From NCBI GenBank assembly GCA_018296165.2, contig JACKQL020000003.1:744001-808000 (forward strand): a stretch of DNA of 64,000 nucleotides. The letters are read 5' to 3'. Below the pieces are notes generated by a model, which saw only the letters and a program-made list of their open reading frames with translations, did no database searches and was not told where the DNA came from. Below, one piece after another: positions 22,814-32,838 of the stretch. Numbering within the stretch: the first letter of the stretch is position 1; each line of letters begins with the position of its first letter. The DNA comes from Termitomyces sp. T153 (Eukaryota > Basidiomycota > Agaricomycetes > Agaricales > Lyophyllaceae). Position numbers and translations under genes: made by a program.

Positions 22814-24660
22814 TTAAAACCCGTTCAAAAATGTCTTGGACTGCTCAATGTCATAAATGGGTGGCATAGTTTGATATGTGCCATTGTTAGTTCTGTTGGG
22901 AGCAGTGAAATTCCTGTTAGCAGGGGGTACATAGCAACCAGGGATGCCAGAAAATGGGTGAATGGGAGGCTGAGTGATGGGTTCCTTAGCAACGGGTGGT
23001 TGTTCATTAGCAACAGTACGTTCAGATGCTTTGCCTTTGTCTGTGGGCTTAGCAGCAGGAGCTGGAGTCGAATCAGAAGAGGATGAAGTCGCCAAGGTGT
23101 TGCTAGTTGGGGGTGTTGCCTTTGGGGTATTGTTTGCTGGTCAATAAGCCACGCAGGGGACTTGTATGCTGTCAAACTTTTCACCAGGTCACCTGAGTGC
23201 AAAGAGTTTATGTTCCAAAGCCTCGATCCATTCTTCCTTGCTTAGCACTTGGCCCATAGCAACATCCTGTTGCATTACTTTGTGGATTAGCGACTGCTGC
23301 ATAGCCGCTTGCTCAGGATCTGGGTTAGCATTGGAAGAGAGTCTGCCAGTAACAATTTGTCCTGAGTTAAGCCTGTGCCATTCCTCAATGCGTTCCATGT
23401 ATAGTCGCTTGCCGAAATAATTAGGGATCATAGTGCCTGATGGTAAAATTATCTTTCCTTTGGCATTCCAATGGACCTCACTTACCCTGTTAAATCATTT
23501 GCTCCAGTTTCATACACATGCCTCGGACCATGGTGTGACCAATTTCACTGCAAAAGTGGCAAGTGCTGTTAGCAAACTGTTGACAAGGTTGGGCATTACC
23601 ATTGGTCAAAAGAGCTTCCAAATGTTCCAAGGCACTGACTATCACTGTGGTGGTTGTTAATTCCAAAGTTTCTTGCTTAGGCATAGGTGAAGGGGCAGCT
23701 GGTGCATTAGCAATTGGTGATGATGAAGGAATACCACTGGTGCCATTGCTGGTCTTGGTCATAGAGGTGGGTGTCCATTCCCTTTAAAACCCATTTGGCA
23801 CCCTCAAAAACTTGGTCAACATTGTAAGGGTCCTCAGGATGGTAGTCGGGAAGAGTGATTTCAAGGGGGCAAATGATTTTGGACCATAGTGACATAGAGA
23901 TACCTTGTTGGAACAAGCGACATTCCTCATTATGATAGAGTTTACCATTAGCAAGTAACCATCTGGCAATATGTTGGAAATTCCTGTAGTAATCAGAGAA
24001 CCTTCCCAAAGTTGCTAAGCTGCTGTTGAAAGTCTGGTTGACCAGTCATTCCAAGTCGCCAAGGTTATAACAAGTGCTAGCATCAGTGCCAGAGTACAGC
24101 CTAAGCACTGCTGATTTCCATTCCTAGTAAGTATATGGTTGGGGAGCGTTGTTGCCAATATTGTCACCAAATTCAGGTAAGCCAAGCCAGGTTTCTGCTG
24201 TGCCATAAGAGACATATTGTGATGCATATTCCTTCTTCTGGGTGTTGTCAGTGATGCTGCAGTCAGCAAAGAGGTATTCTAGTTCCTTGAAGTATTGGGG
24301 GAGTTTGTTCCCTAGGGTGACTCTCATCCCATTTAGGCACAGTTGTGTTGTTGCATGGCAGCATTCTAGCACACCAAGCAGCAGGATCATTGTTCATATT
24401 AGCAATTGTTGGGTTTAGCAAAGGAAGGGGGTTAGTTGGTGATGAAGGGATAGATTGGGCTTCTGGGAAAAAGATAGAGTCAGTCAGGGTCAAAGGTGAA
24501 AGTGGTGCGTTGAGGAAACTTTCAATAAAGGCACCTGGGAAATCAGCAAGGATTTCACTAATGTCACAAAGGTTTTTAGTGGTTTCAAGTTTGTCGGCAA
24601 GAGGTCAAGGATGGGCTGCTGGCGAAGAGTGCTGAGGGGTCAAAAATGAAGGTGGAGGTG
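22814..24660 (-). pseudogene. gag: Gypsy-B gag with zinc knuckle, degraded
   Basis: Open stretches in several frames give NKLPQYFKELEYLFADCSI (24390-24124), YYRNFQHIARWLLANGKL (24009-23707) and CHFCSEIGHTMVRGMC (23762-23490), a C-x2-C-x4-H knuckle with an altered last spacing. A Pro/Ala/Thr-rich linker follows (23095-22814). The NKLPQYF...LEYLF capsid start is a pattern I associate with Gypsy gag genes of Agaricomycetes. Frameshifts and stops separate the pieces. Confidence 0.75.
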
Positions 24661-24732
24661 ATTCAACAAGGTTTTCCAAGTGATGTTTTGCTTGAGCTCT
24701 GGTTTCTGGTAGAATGGTTAACTTCAAAGTCC

Positions 24733-24749
24733 CTCACAGTGGGCTCCAA
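24733..24749 (-). other. Gypsy-B primer-binding site
   Basis: TGGAGCCCACTGTGAGG on the minus strand begins two bases after the 5' LTR end. Its complement ends in CCA. I could not assign the tRNA. Confidence 0.6.
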
Positions 24750-24751
24750 AA

Positions 24752-25741
24752 TGATGTGCTCCTATGCCACCTAGTGCCATGCAGGAAACCTAAAAAGAAG
24801 ACCTAACACTAGTCACTAGATAGGATAGCTGGCAGTAGGAAGTTAATAGTTGAGGGCAAGTCAGTAACCGTCCCAGAGAACTAGAGTGAAAGTTGTGCTG
24901 TGGAGTGAAGTCAAAAGAAGTTGCTATTGGTAAACTAGTTGCTAGCCATAGTTGCTAACATTGCTAAGTCAAAATAACATGAATAGGCACCTGCAATTGG
25001 CACCACACTAGGTTGAGGTTGAAGTTGAGAAGGCCTGTCACTAAGCCAAAGTCAAAAGCAATAGAGGAACAAAAGAAGCAAAGTGAAATCTCAAGCTGGT
25101 AAGCTTAAAGAGAGCAACTAGTTGACACTGACAGGGGTTCTCTGTTCTATTTTTCTATTGTGGGGGTAGTGTCTATGTACAGGCAGTATTTATACATTTC
25201 CAAAGTATAGTATGGGAAAGTAAGCAAATAGTCGCCACTGGTGACAGCATCTGTCACTGTGTTTATGGTCCATATGAGGCGTCAGTCTGTAACTAGGTGA
25301 AAAACCATAAGCAAAATCTCTATGGTGTATAAATGCAAATGAATCCAAAAAGAGTGAGTCCAATGTCAATACCTGAAGCATAGATGCCGTTCAAGTATGT
25401 TGGTAAGCTTGGCAAGGGGAATGATAGTAAAAAGGTACATGTCTGGTAATATGTCTGTATATAGTAAGAGAACACTGTTTTGTTGCCATAGTCGCTAAAG
25501 TCGCTAATACTCATCACTAAGAAAGATCTAGGCCTTGATGTTCCAGGCTCAAGTTCCAGGCTCCATGTGATATTTCTTGTGATCAAAAAGTCTTGTGCTC
25601 ACTAAAGTCTCATGCTTCAGTCCAATCCTCGGGCTGGGTCCCGTGCACTGAGTGTTGTGACTTGTGCCAAATTCAAAGTAGTCAGCTGCTGCTAAGTTCA
25701 AAATGGCAAAAATGGTGCTCAGCAATAACCGGGGCTCATCA
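24752..25741 (-). repeat. Gypsy-B 5' LTR
   Basis: 990 bp, equal in length to the 3' LTR. It ends (in sense direction) GAGCACATCA and is followed by TTTTGGAGCCCACTG. The plus-strand equivalent of the tRNA 3' end would be CAGTGGGCTCCA, ending in CCA as expected for a tRNA primer. Confidence 0.9.
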
Positions 25742-26552
25742 ACACATTGCTAACTTGTCCCCTTAACCTACCCAACCAATCCAGAGCTTTCTGATGGCTA
25801 CAGGGCAGACTGCATTCCCATTAGTTCCCATCAGAATATCATTGCAGCCTGCCATCTTATTAGAACTGACACCTATCAACCCTGCATGGCTCCAACAAGC
25901 CCTGCCATCACACTCTCATTCCCCAGAGGAGGTCCAGTAGTTAGTATATAAGTTGTAGAGTAGCATCCATTACACTAGTCTTGATATTACTTGTGGTTAC
26001 TTGCTTCTTGTTATGTTTGTCTCTGTTATGTTTCCTGGTCTTGTCTCTATTTCCTGTCTCTAGTCCCATGTTTCAATCTATCATTCTTGTCTCTGTCTTG
26101 TCTCAACTCTGTCTTGCCTTATCTGCCTCAGTTTCCTTTATTGTTGCCTAAGTTCCTTTCAACTCTAATGCCATTACAAACTCTGTGCATAGGTTACAAC
26201 CCTCAACATAACTAACTCCAGACCTTGCCCTATGCTCAACCCTGGAACCCATCAACATTAATTGATCCCCCATCAATCTCCAGCCCCACTCCCATCACTT
26301 GCATGGCCTCCATTTACTCCACACCTTCCATATTCACCTCTTGACTTGTACCTGAGCCTTCTCCAAACCCAACCTTTCTTTGCATCTTGTCTTAGACTCC
26401 CACAAACCACTCCAGACTTGCTTGGACCATTCCCCTTAACTTATCCTTGCAAGTATCTAAAGTCCAGACCTCCCCAGAGCACTAGGTTATTGCCTAGTAA
26501 GGACTTGCCCAGTTAAGCTGAGCCCCCATGGTTAGCAGAACCTGACACTGTC

Positions 26553-27994
26553 TCTCTTTGTTACTATCATGGATGGAGATTCAGATGGGTCAGAGAAAAC
26601 TACTTGACCTCCTTTAAACAGAACAGAAAAGCCCATGTCATTACATTTTTCAATGGAGATCAAGTTGGCCAAGAGATTGGGGGTATGCAAGGCTGATCTG
26701 TACACCAGGTGTGTAGTTCTTCCCTCTATTGTAATGTCTCTCCTAATGGTTCCTGTCCCTAGAATATTGAAGACTCTTCCCTGATTTGCTGACATTCCTT
26801 GGTAAGGGGTTGTGTATGGTTGGTAATTCTCAAACTCAGCCCTCTGTACAAAACAATGGTTGATTGCACCAGAGTCAGCATACATGAGGATTTCCTCCTG
26901 TTTGTGCTGAACTGCAAACACTGCTGGCAAGATTAGGACTTTGGAAAGATAAGATTGCAGAGGTTCAATTTTTTTTTGTTAAAGACCACTACTGGTGAGA
27001 ATGAGGCATCCATCATTAATGTGTATGTGATTGCTGGTGATAAGTTTGTATTTGCAAGGTTAGCTGCAGTGTTTGTTGAAGTGGTACTACTTTGCTGAGG
27101 TTGAGAGGATGCACCCTGGGATTGATTCCAACCAAAGTTGGGAGGGAACTGACCTTCCTTCCCTCCCCCTTTCCAGTAGCAATTCTTGATTGTATGTCCT
27201 GTTTGATTACAGTTGGTGTGGGTTGATGCATACCAGTTTCTGCTTGGTTTGGAGCATCTTAATGAGCAATGCCATCATGGTTGTTCCTGTGCCTACTGAG
27301 CTTTGCTTCTTCAGGCATTCCCAGTGCATGGTAAGACCCACTACCAGTTGCACTGAGTTTGTTGTATTGTGTAGTGACACAACAATAAAGTTCCATGATG
27401 CAGGAAGTGACAAGATGATGATCACTCAAAATTGTCTATCCCCTACATCCACCCCCTTTTCAATAGCCATCCACCATTTCAATTGAAGGTCTGCAATGTG
27501 TTCAGCAAAATCTGCTCTGTCTCTTGATTTTGTCAATCTTAATGCATTTTCAGATCAGATACTGCTCCATAACTTTCTTTCAGGGCCAACCAGGCTCTGC
27601 TGCTGTTCTGGACATCCAAATACTCATACCTACTGGGTTTTTAGTGTTGTATACAATCAAAGCTAATGCCCACACATTTCTGGCACACCATTCATGTGGT
27701 GATGGTTGGGATCCCACCATTCTGTCACTGGTGCAGGCAAAGTAGTTGGGATCAATTTTGTCTCTGGGTGTGGTGCTAGCATTGTGCCATCAAGGTATCC
27801 TTCCATGACTTTTAATTGAGCAGCAATAACTGCTCAATCTCTGAATAAGATGTAATTTGTCCTGTCAAATTGGCTGTCATCTGGAAAAATAGGAATGTTG
27901 TTTCCCCCCAAGTTTGTGGTGGACATTTTTGGATGCAAAGTAAATGTGTGAATGTATTGTGTACAATGTTGGATGTGCACTTAGAAAAATGCAA
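26553..27994 (-). pseudogene. gag-pol: Copia-A gag and protease, degraded
   Basis: The gag start lies just inside the 5' LTR (27994 leftward, MTANLTGQITSYSEIEQLL). A zinc-knuckle remnant NCNQTGHTIKNC sits near 27200-27165; its first Cys is lost. The protease stretch (26930-26553) contains ILMYADSGAINHCFVQR, the Copia D-S/T-G-A box, and HTPNLLANLISIEKCNDMGF. The frame is interrupted by stops and finally cut by the family-D LTR at 26547. Confidence 0.8.
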
Positions 27995-28011
27995 AACTGG
28001 GACCTATAACC

Positions 28012-28351
28012 TGTAGAACTAAGTAAGGATCATGATCCTCAGTCCAGTAAATAGAACTCATATTAACCTGTAGAACTAAGTAAGAATTACAATCTACAGG
28101 TCTGATAAAGTAAGAGTATCAAGAACATGAAAATAAGTAATGCACCCTCAGTTCAGTAAATAGAATTAAGGGCTTCCTAATTGAGAAAGTAAATACTATT
28201 GAGCAATCATGTGTGTGGCTGCAAAGTACTGTATAGTAGCAATTAGGAGCTTGTCATATTGGGGATGGAACACTCTGGATCCAAGGAAGGAAATCAGTCT
28301 AGGCATAAGCAAGTGCCAGCTGCTACCATAGCAATGAGTCTCCTCATAACA
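28012..28351 (-). repeat. Copia-A 5' LTR, CpG-free
   Basis: 340 bp aligned over its whole length to 9984-10329. It has no CpG at all: positions that are CG in the partner are TG or CA here (for example GAGCGATCGCGCGTG against GAGCAATCATGTGTG). It is followed on the plus side by the target duplication ATGAA. Confidence 0.88.
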
Positions 28352-28696
28352 ATGAATGATTGTATTACTGGTGCATTGTACATTCACAACATAATTCCTT
28401 TCAGCTGGCTGATTAACTACTTGCTGGAAGCTTGTCCAAAGCTCATCAATATCCTAGTTGTGATGCTTTTTGACAACAGTGATGACAAATGATCACTAAC
28501 TCAGCCAGTAATGGCCAATGCCATCCCAAAGAACATTCCTTCATGAGATTCTCATCCACATCTTCCACACTGTGTGGTCCAAATTGCAATTGCAGCCCAC
28601 AACCTTTGGTCATCAGACATTCAAGTTTCCTTTATATCTTCCTCAAATCCTTATTGTCTTAGATCAATATTAGTTCTCTAGATATTTGTTGAAACC

Positions 28697-30260
28697 ATGT
28701 CAGAAAAGTCCAAGGAGTTGCCCATTATCAAAGATCCTGGCCAACCTACCAGCCCCAGCAGCAGCAATATTAATGCTTTCCCCAAAGGTGCAATGCAAGG
28801 CTGGTTGACTCTACTTGGCAGGTAGGTGTTGCTGTCCATCCAGAATTTTCAAATTGCAATGTCCATTTTGACAGGTTGTTGATACAGTTCTCCACCTTTG
28901 GGTGAGTTTGTTTTCATGTTTATAGTGACATCCACCACATGTAATCATGTTGGCTAGTTATACAAATGCCTTTGGAGTCTACCAAGGGTATGCTTTCCTT
29001 CCTATTGATCAGACTACAATTAACTTGAGACCTCCCAGTTCATTTTTTGTTTCTTCAATACTGACTTATGATTGGCTTTGGACCAGATTATTGTGTTTGT
29101 GAATACTTGACAACTTACTCTCTGAGCTCTATTGGGTGAACAAGAGGTTCCATTTTCTTGTGCCTTGTCATTAATTATTATTTTAAAGGTGGATTGGTGG
29201 AGTTCAAATAATCTTAATCTTTATGATTGGGATATTTACTGGGAAAGCTTTTGATCAGGGTTATTTGTGCATTGCTCCAAAGTTTCAAGGTCACAGCCTT
29301 AACAAAAAATGCAGCCACTATCTCATGATTGGAGGTGCCTTTCTATATGCATTTTCATGTAAGAATTTGATACTTTCAAGCTCTTGGCCCAACTCAAACA
29401 TCCATCTAGACTTTATGCTATCTCTGTCCCATAAAAACCAGTATTATCAAGTATGTTGGCTTTTGGCATGGGTGTGACTAATGTTTGACCTTTCTCACAG
29501 ATCTTCCTAAGTCAAGGTCTAGATGGTGGGTTGGCCACAGGAATTGTTTATATACCAAGTTGCCACAATTTTTGTCATCAAGCTGACTCAATCTCACTGT
29601 TGATCACAAGCCTTGGGATTGTCTCTCATTACTTCCAGCACCATAGAACACTAGCCACGGCAATAGTTGCTGTTGACACTGCTATTGGTTCAATTTGATC
29701 CTTTTCTTGACATGACCTCTATAATGACAATCACAGGTGCTGTACTCCATCCAATCATGTTGAACCATTGTTTTCATGGTTCTGTGGGCTTTCATGATAG
29801 AGTGCATATCAGTGCTGCTCTGAATACTGCACTCTTGATCTGGTATGGATGGACAGCTGGCCTTCTACTGTGTATGTATCTGAAGTCTCATCTTGCCTTC
29901 ATACTGAGGGAATTATGGCCTCAGATATCTGTCTTGAATGCTGCTTCAATCTTTGGTTGAGTTCTTGCAGCAATTTCCATACCAAAACTTGGCATATTCA
30001 ATCTGATCATATCCTTCACCCTTGGCATGTCTGTGCTACTTTATTCCCTGGGCACTATAACATCACAGAGAGGCTTCTTTGCCTTTGCAGCTTTGTTTGG
30101 ATTCTTCTCAGGGGAAGGTACAATTTTCTTTGTTCTCAATGCTCATCTCTAATGGCTCTTATCTACCAACAAGGTCTTTTACAAAGCTTGCATTGCTCAG
30201 AAGCTTGTTCAAGGCTTTTGAACCCAGATCAACTGTTTGATGTAGCTTGCATTGATGGAC
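28697..30260 (+). pseudogene. Decayed monocarboxylate-transporter-like MFS gene (paralogue of 7079-9033)
   Basis: The start ATG at 28697 opens MSEKSKELPIIKDPGQP. Later pieces in different frames correspond one to one with the intact gene at 7079-9033: YTNAFGVYQG near 28960, YLCIAPKFQGHSL (29223-29477), LHPIMLNHCFHGSVGFHD (29667-29960) against LHPIMLNKLFYGPAGFHGG, and FGFFSGEGTIFFVLNAHL near 30100 against YGFFSGACV. Frames shift, the end is missing after about 30260, and CpG is almost absent. It is divergently oriented from the intact copy, with Copia-A between them. Confidence 0.8.
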
Positions 30261-31295
30261 TCCTTCCTTGGATGTGGTAGCTGTTTCTCAGACTCCCTTT
30301 CTGGAATTGAACCCTTATTCCCCATTACCTGTTGAAACCATGGTAGGCCTTTATTCTACTATTGAAAGTTGATAGGGCATATATTTGATGTGGTGTGAAG
30401 GCAAGTGCTACCTCTAGTTTTTCACTACAATGAACACCAATCTCCTCATTGGAACAGTCTAGTTCTGAATCTGGGGAAAGGATATTTAGAAATATTATGC
30501 TTTGCAATGTGATTCACTTGTTTGACAAATAGAATATATTTGTTAGTATGCAATGAACACATGTAATAAAAGAGGACTAGGTTTGAAGGCAAGCTCCAGG
30601 ATTTTGAGTGCACACAGCTGCTTGAATAGAAAGTCACACAGACAATCTGAAGCCACACAGGCAAAATATGCACACAGCCAGTTATAGAGAAGGAATCCCA
30701 GTGGAAACCTTAGTACAACAGTATAGCACCATATGGAAGTCTCAAAATTTACTTAGAAGCTGCAGCACACACCATTTCTGATCAATACACAAAAGATATG
30801 AGATATGAAGTAGTCAAAGCTTGTTGATTCTTACAACTTACATACTACTTATACCAAGTAACTATCTACTATACTCTAAGAGGACAATCACTCTGTGGGT
30901 AAACCTTGCAAGAGTAGGCAAGGTACAAATGAGGAGCAAGAGTCAAGGGGGCATGGGAGCAGCTAAGAGTCAGGCAGCAAGGAGTGAAGTGAGCTGAGTG
31001 TGGGTATAATGCTGGAGGATCTTACAGTCAGATCAATAGATAGATCTGGTGAACCCTGCTATTGTTCCCTGGAATAGAGTGAACAGTCCTCAAGGGACTG
31101 TCCCCTTACATATACCCATAATGCATGACATAAAGGAGCAGCAATACATGTGTCTAGGGTCTAGGGTAGTATAAGTCTAGCCTCCCCTAAAAAAAGCCTA
31201 CAGTCCTATTCTCAGTTCCTAGTTCATAATCATTGCATATGCTCCTAAGTCCATTAATCCAGAAGCTATTACAGCACTGTCCATTACTTTAGCAT
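30261..31295. other. Repeat-derived DNA including a truncated family-E-like LTR (30894-31110)
   Basis: 30894-31110 (TGTGGGTAAACC...GTCCCCTTACA) shares blocks with the LTR at 31296-31783: AATGCTGGAG..TCTTACAG, AACCCTGCTATTGTTC and the final CCCCTTACA. It is shorter (217 bp) and probably has an internal deletion. The rest has no gene I can support. Confidence 0.45.
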
Positions 31296-31783
31296 TGTAA
31301 GGGGATGAGCATTTTACAGATAAACCCAACAGAAGGCAAGCAGACACAAGCAACAAGTGAGAGTCAAAGGAGCACAAAGCAGCTAAGAGTTGGGCAAGGG
31401 GCAAGCATAGCAAGCCAAATGTGAGTAACAATGCTGGAGCTCTTACAGTTGGGTCAATGGATAGGCCAGGAGAACACTGCTATTGTTCAGTCAGAGGATA
31501 TTCTATCCTGCTGACTGGCTTATATACTACATCCATAGCTATGCTATGACTAATGCTACCTGTGGTAAGCAGCTCAGGTATGCTAAGCAGTAATGACTAA
31601 CAATATGTCAAAAGGAGAAATAGAATCCAATGACAACAAAGGGCTGACTAATACTGACTGGAGGGTGCAGGGGCTTGGCAGCCAGTCAATCAGATGTGCT
31701 AGAGATGATGCTACACCTATGACTAAGGCCAGGTAGAGTTGGAGTTACCCATTAGAGTTATCCAATGGGGTTGCCCCCTTACA
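31296..31783 (-). repeat. Family-E LTR (3' LTR)
   Basis: 488 bp, TGTAAGGGGATGAGC...GTTGCCCCCTTACA. The inner ends are themselves inverted (TGTAAGGGG and CCCCTTACA), a 9-bp terminal inverted repeat, longer than the usual TG/CA. Confidence 0.8.
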
Positions 31784-31821
31784 TCACTCCTCCTCAAGGT
31801 TTGTCAACCTGATGAACAGTG

Positions 31822-32838
31822 TTACCTTCCCCAATAAGGCTGACTGCAACAAGCAGTGGTGCATTCTGTCCCAGAGTAATTTTCAAAGATGTATTGGATT
31901 ATTGGGGTTGATGCATCAGGTGCTGGTGTAGAGAGGGCCATGGGTGAAGTCATGCCCATTGGAGAGGCTGGGGTTGCCCCAAATGAGTGAATACTCAACA
32001 TCAGTGAGTCCAGAAAGAAAGGCAAAAGTTGCTAGGTAGTGGGGGTAGCAGCCATGGTCATGGCCTGAGGAGCCATCAATAGAACACTAGAGGAGGGCAC
32101 TTTGGGCTGGGTAGGAGTAGGAGTGGATGATGCAGTATCTCCCAAAGGAGCTGGTGCAGCAACTGCCAGCACAATGTTACCTGTGCATTGCTTCCATGGT
32201 ATGTGGACTTGCTTCTTAGCTATCCACTTTCCAATAACCATGAGGACTTCTCCAATCTGCTGATTGGAGCCCCTGATAGAGATGTACCAGCAGTCTCCTC
32301 CAGCCAAGCCAATCATGAAAGTAGCCAAGTGAGTGCCAGATATGTCTAGGGCTTGTTTAAGGCCCTGCCCCTGGTGACATGACCAACCATGTGCACAACA
32401 AGAGAGTTGGGAAGTTTGAGTGCACACTCAAAATGTGGGGTATGGCCATCCATAGAAGGTAGGTCCCAAGCAAAGGGGATGGCAAGGGGAGCATTAGAGG
32501 TAGGACTACATATTGGGAAATATGAAAGGTGGGCACAGTAGGAGTTTTGGTGGCAGACTTGGGCTTTGGCTGCCCAGAAGGAGCTACCCATACTAGGCTG
32601 CAAAGCTGTTCAGGCAGCAGCAATAGTAGCAACAGGCATGGATGTACAACCAGACTCAAGCACTGCTAGTTTGCTCTCAAGTCCTACCACAAGAGTCAAC
32701 AGTCTCTCAATAGTGTCAGTGGGATTGGATAAAGCAGCAAAGAATAACATAGTCTTGAGGTTAGAGTGAGACCAAAGGTAGGTGGTAGGTTGGGTACTGT
32801 GGGCTAGAGATGCAGACAGTGTAGGGGACCAAACAAGC
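31822..32838 (-). pseudogene. Family-E ORF: gag-like protein with KH-like region, frameshifted
   Basis: On the minus strand a first part (LKTMLFFAALSNPTDTIERL, LESKLAVLESG) looks like a short coiled coil. It is followed by PHFECALKLPNSLVVHMVG near 32410, then, after a frame change, LKQALDISGTHLATFMIGLA and YISIRGSNQQIGEVLMVIGK (32360-32220). The pattern VVHMVG-x-G-LKQ..SG....I.GSNQQI..A...I resembles a KH RNA-binding domain; the GXXG loop itself falls on the frameshift. A Pro/Ser/Thr-rich tail follows to 31822. The KH reading is by pattern only. Confidence 0.5.

Larger units (their letters stand above)
15009..25741 (-). mobile_element. Ty3/Gypsy retrotransposon Gypsy-B, full length with antisense gene
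   Basis: 10,733 bp with two 990-bp LTRs (15009-15998 and 24752-25741) that have TGATG...CATCA ends, flanked by ACAC (15005-15008 and 25742-25745). The primer-binding site TGGAGCCCACTGTGAGG lies just inside the right LTR and a purine tract (GGGGGAGGA) abuts the left LTR, so the element is minus-strand. Gag and pol fill 24.7-18.6 kb. Between pol and the 3' LTR is a 2-kb plus-strand spliced gene. Frames carry some stops. CpG is better kept than in surrounding Copia-A DNA, in line with a later insertion. Confidence 0.9.
14757..26547. repeat. Solo LTR family D, split by Gypsy-B
   Basis: Left part 14757-15008 (TGTCACAACCCACTCC...) and right part 25746-26547 (...GGAACCTGACA) together make about 1054 bp and match the uninterrupted copy at 33228-34267 (1040 bp). 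The flanking duplication is CTGTC on both sides (14752-14756 and 26548-26552), exact. The Gypsy-B element sits inside it at 15009-25741. ORFs seen across this LTR are not coding. Confidence 0.85.
9984..28351 (-). mobile_element. Ty1/Copia retrotransposon Copia-A, expanded by nested insertions
   Basis: Two copies of one LTR bound the region: 9984-10329 (3' LTR) and 28012-28351 (5' LTR), with ends TGTAGAACTAAG...CTCATAACA on the plus strand. Flanking five-base duplications are ATGGA (9979-9983) and ATGAA (28352-28356), differing by one transition, so this is one insertion. Between them the minus strand reads gag, protease, integrase, RT, RNase H, the Copia order. Coding segments are separated by insertions at 11470-12367, 13394-14038 and 14757-26547. 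Removing these leaves about 5 kb, normal for Copia. Frames carry many stops; the element is dead. Confidence 0.88.

Noticed and set aside
25991..26516. Leu/Ser/Pro-rich ORFs
   Set aside because: Inside the right part of the family-D LTR and repeated at 33714-34139 in the other LTR copy; not coding.
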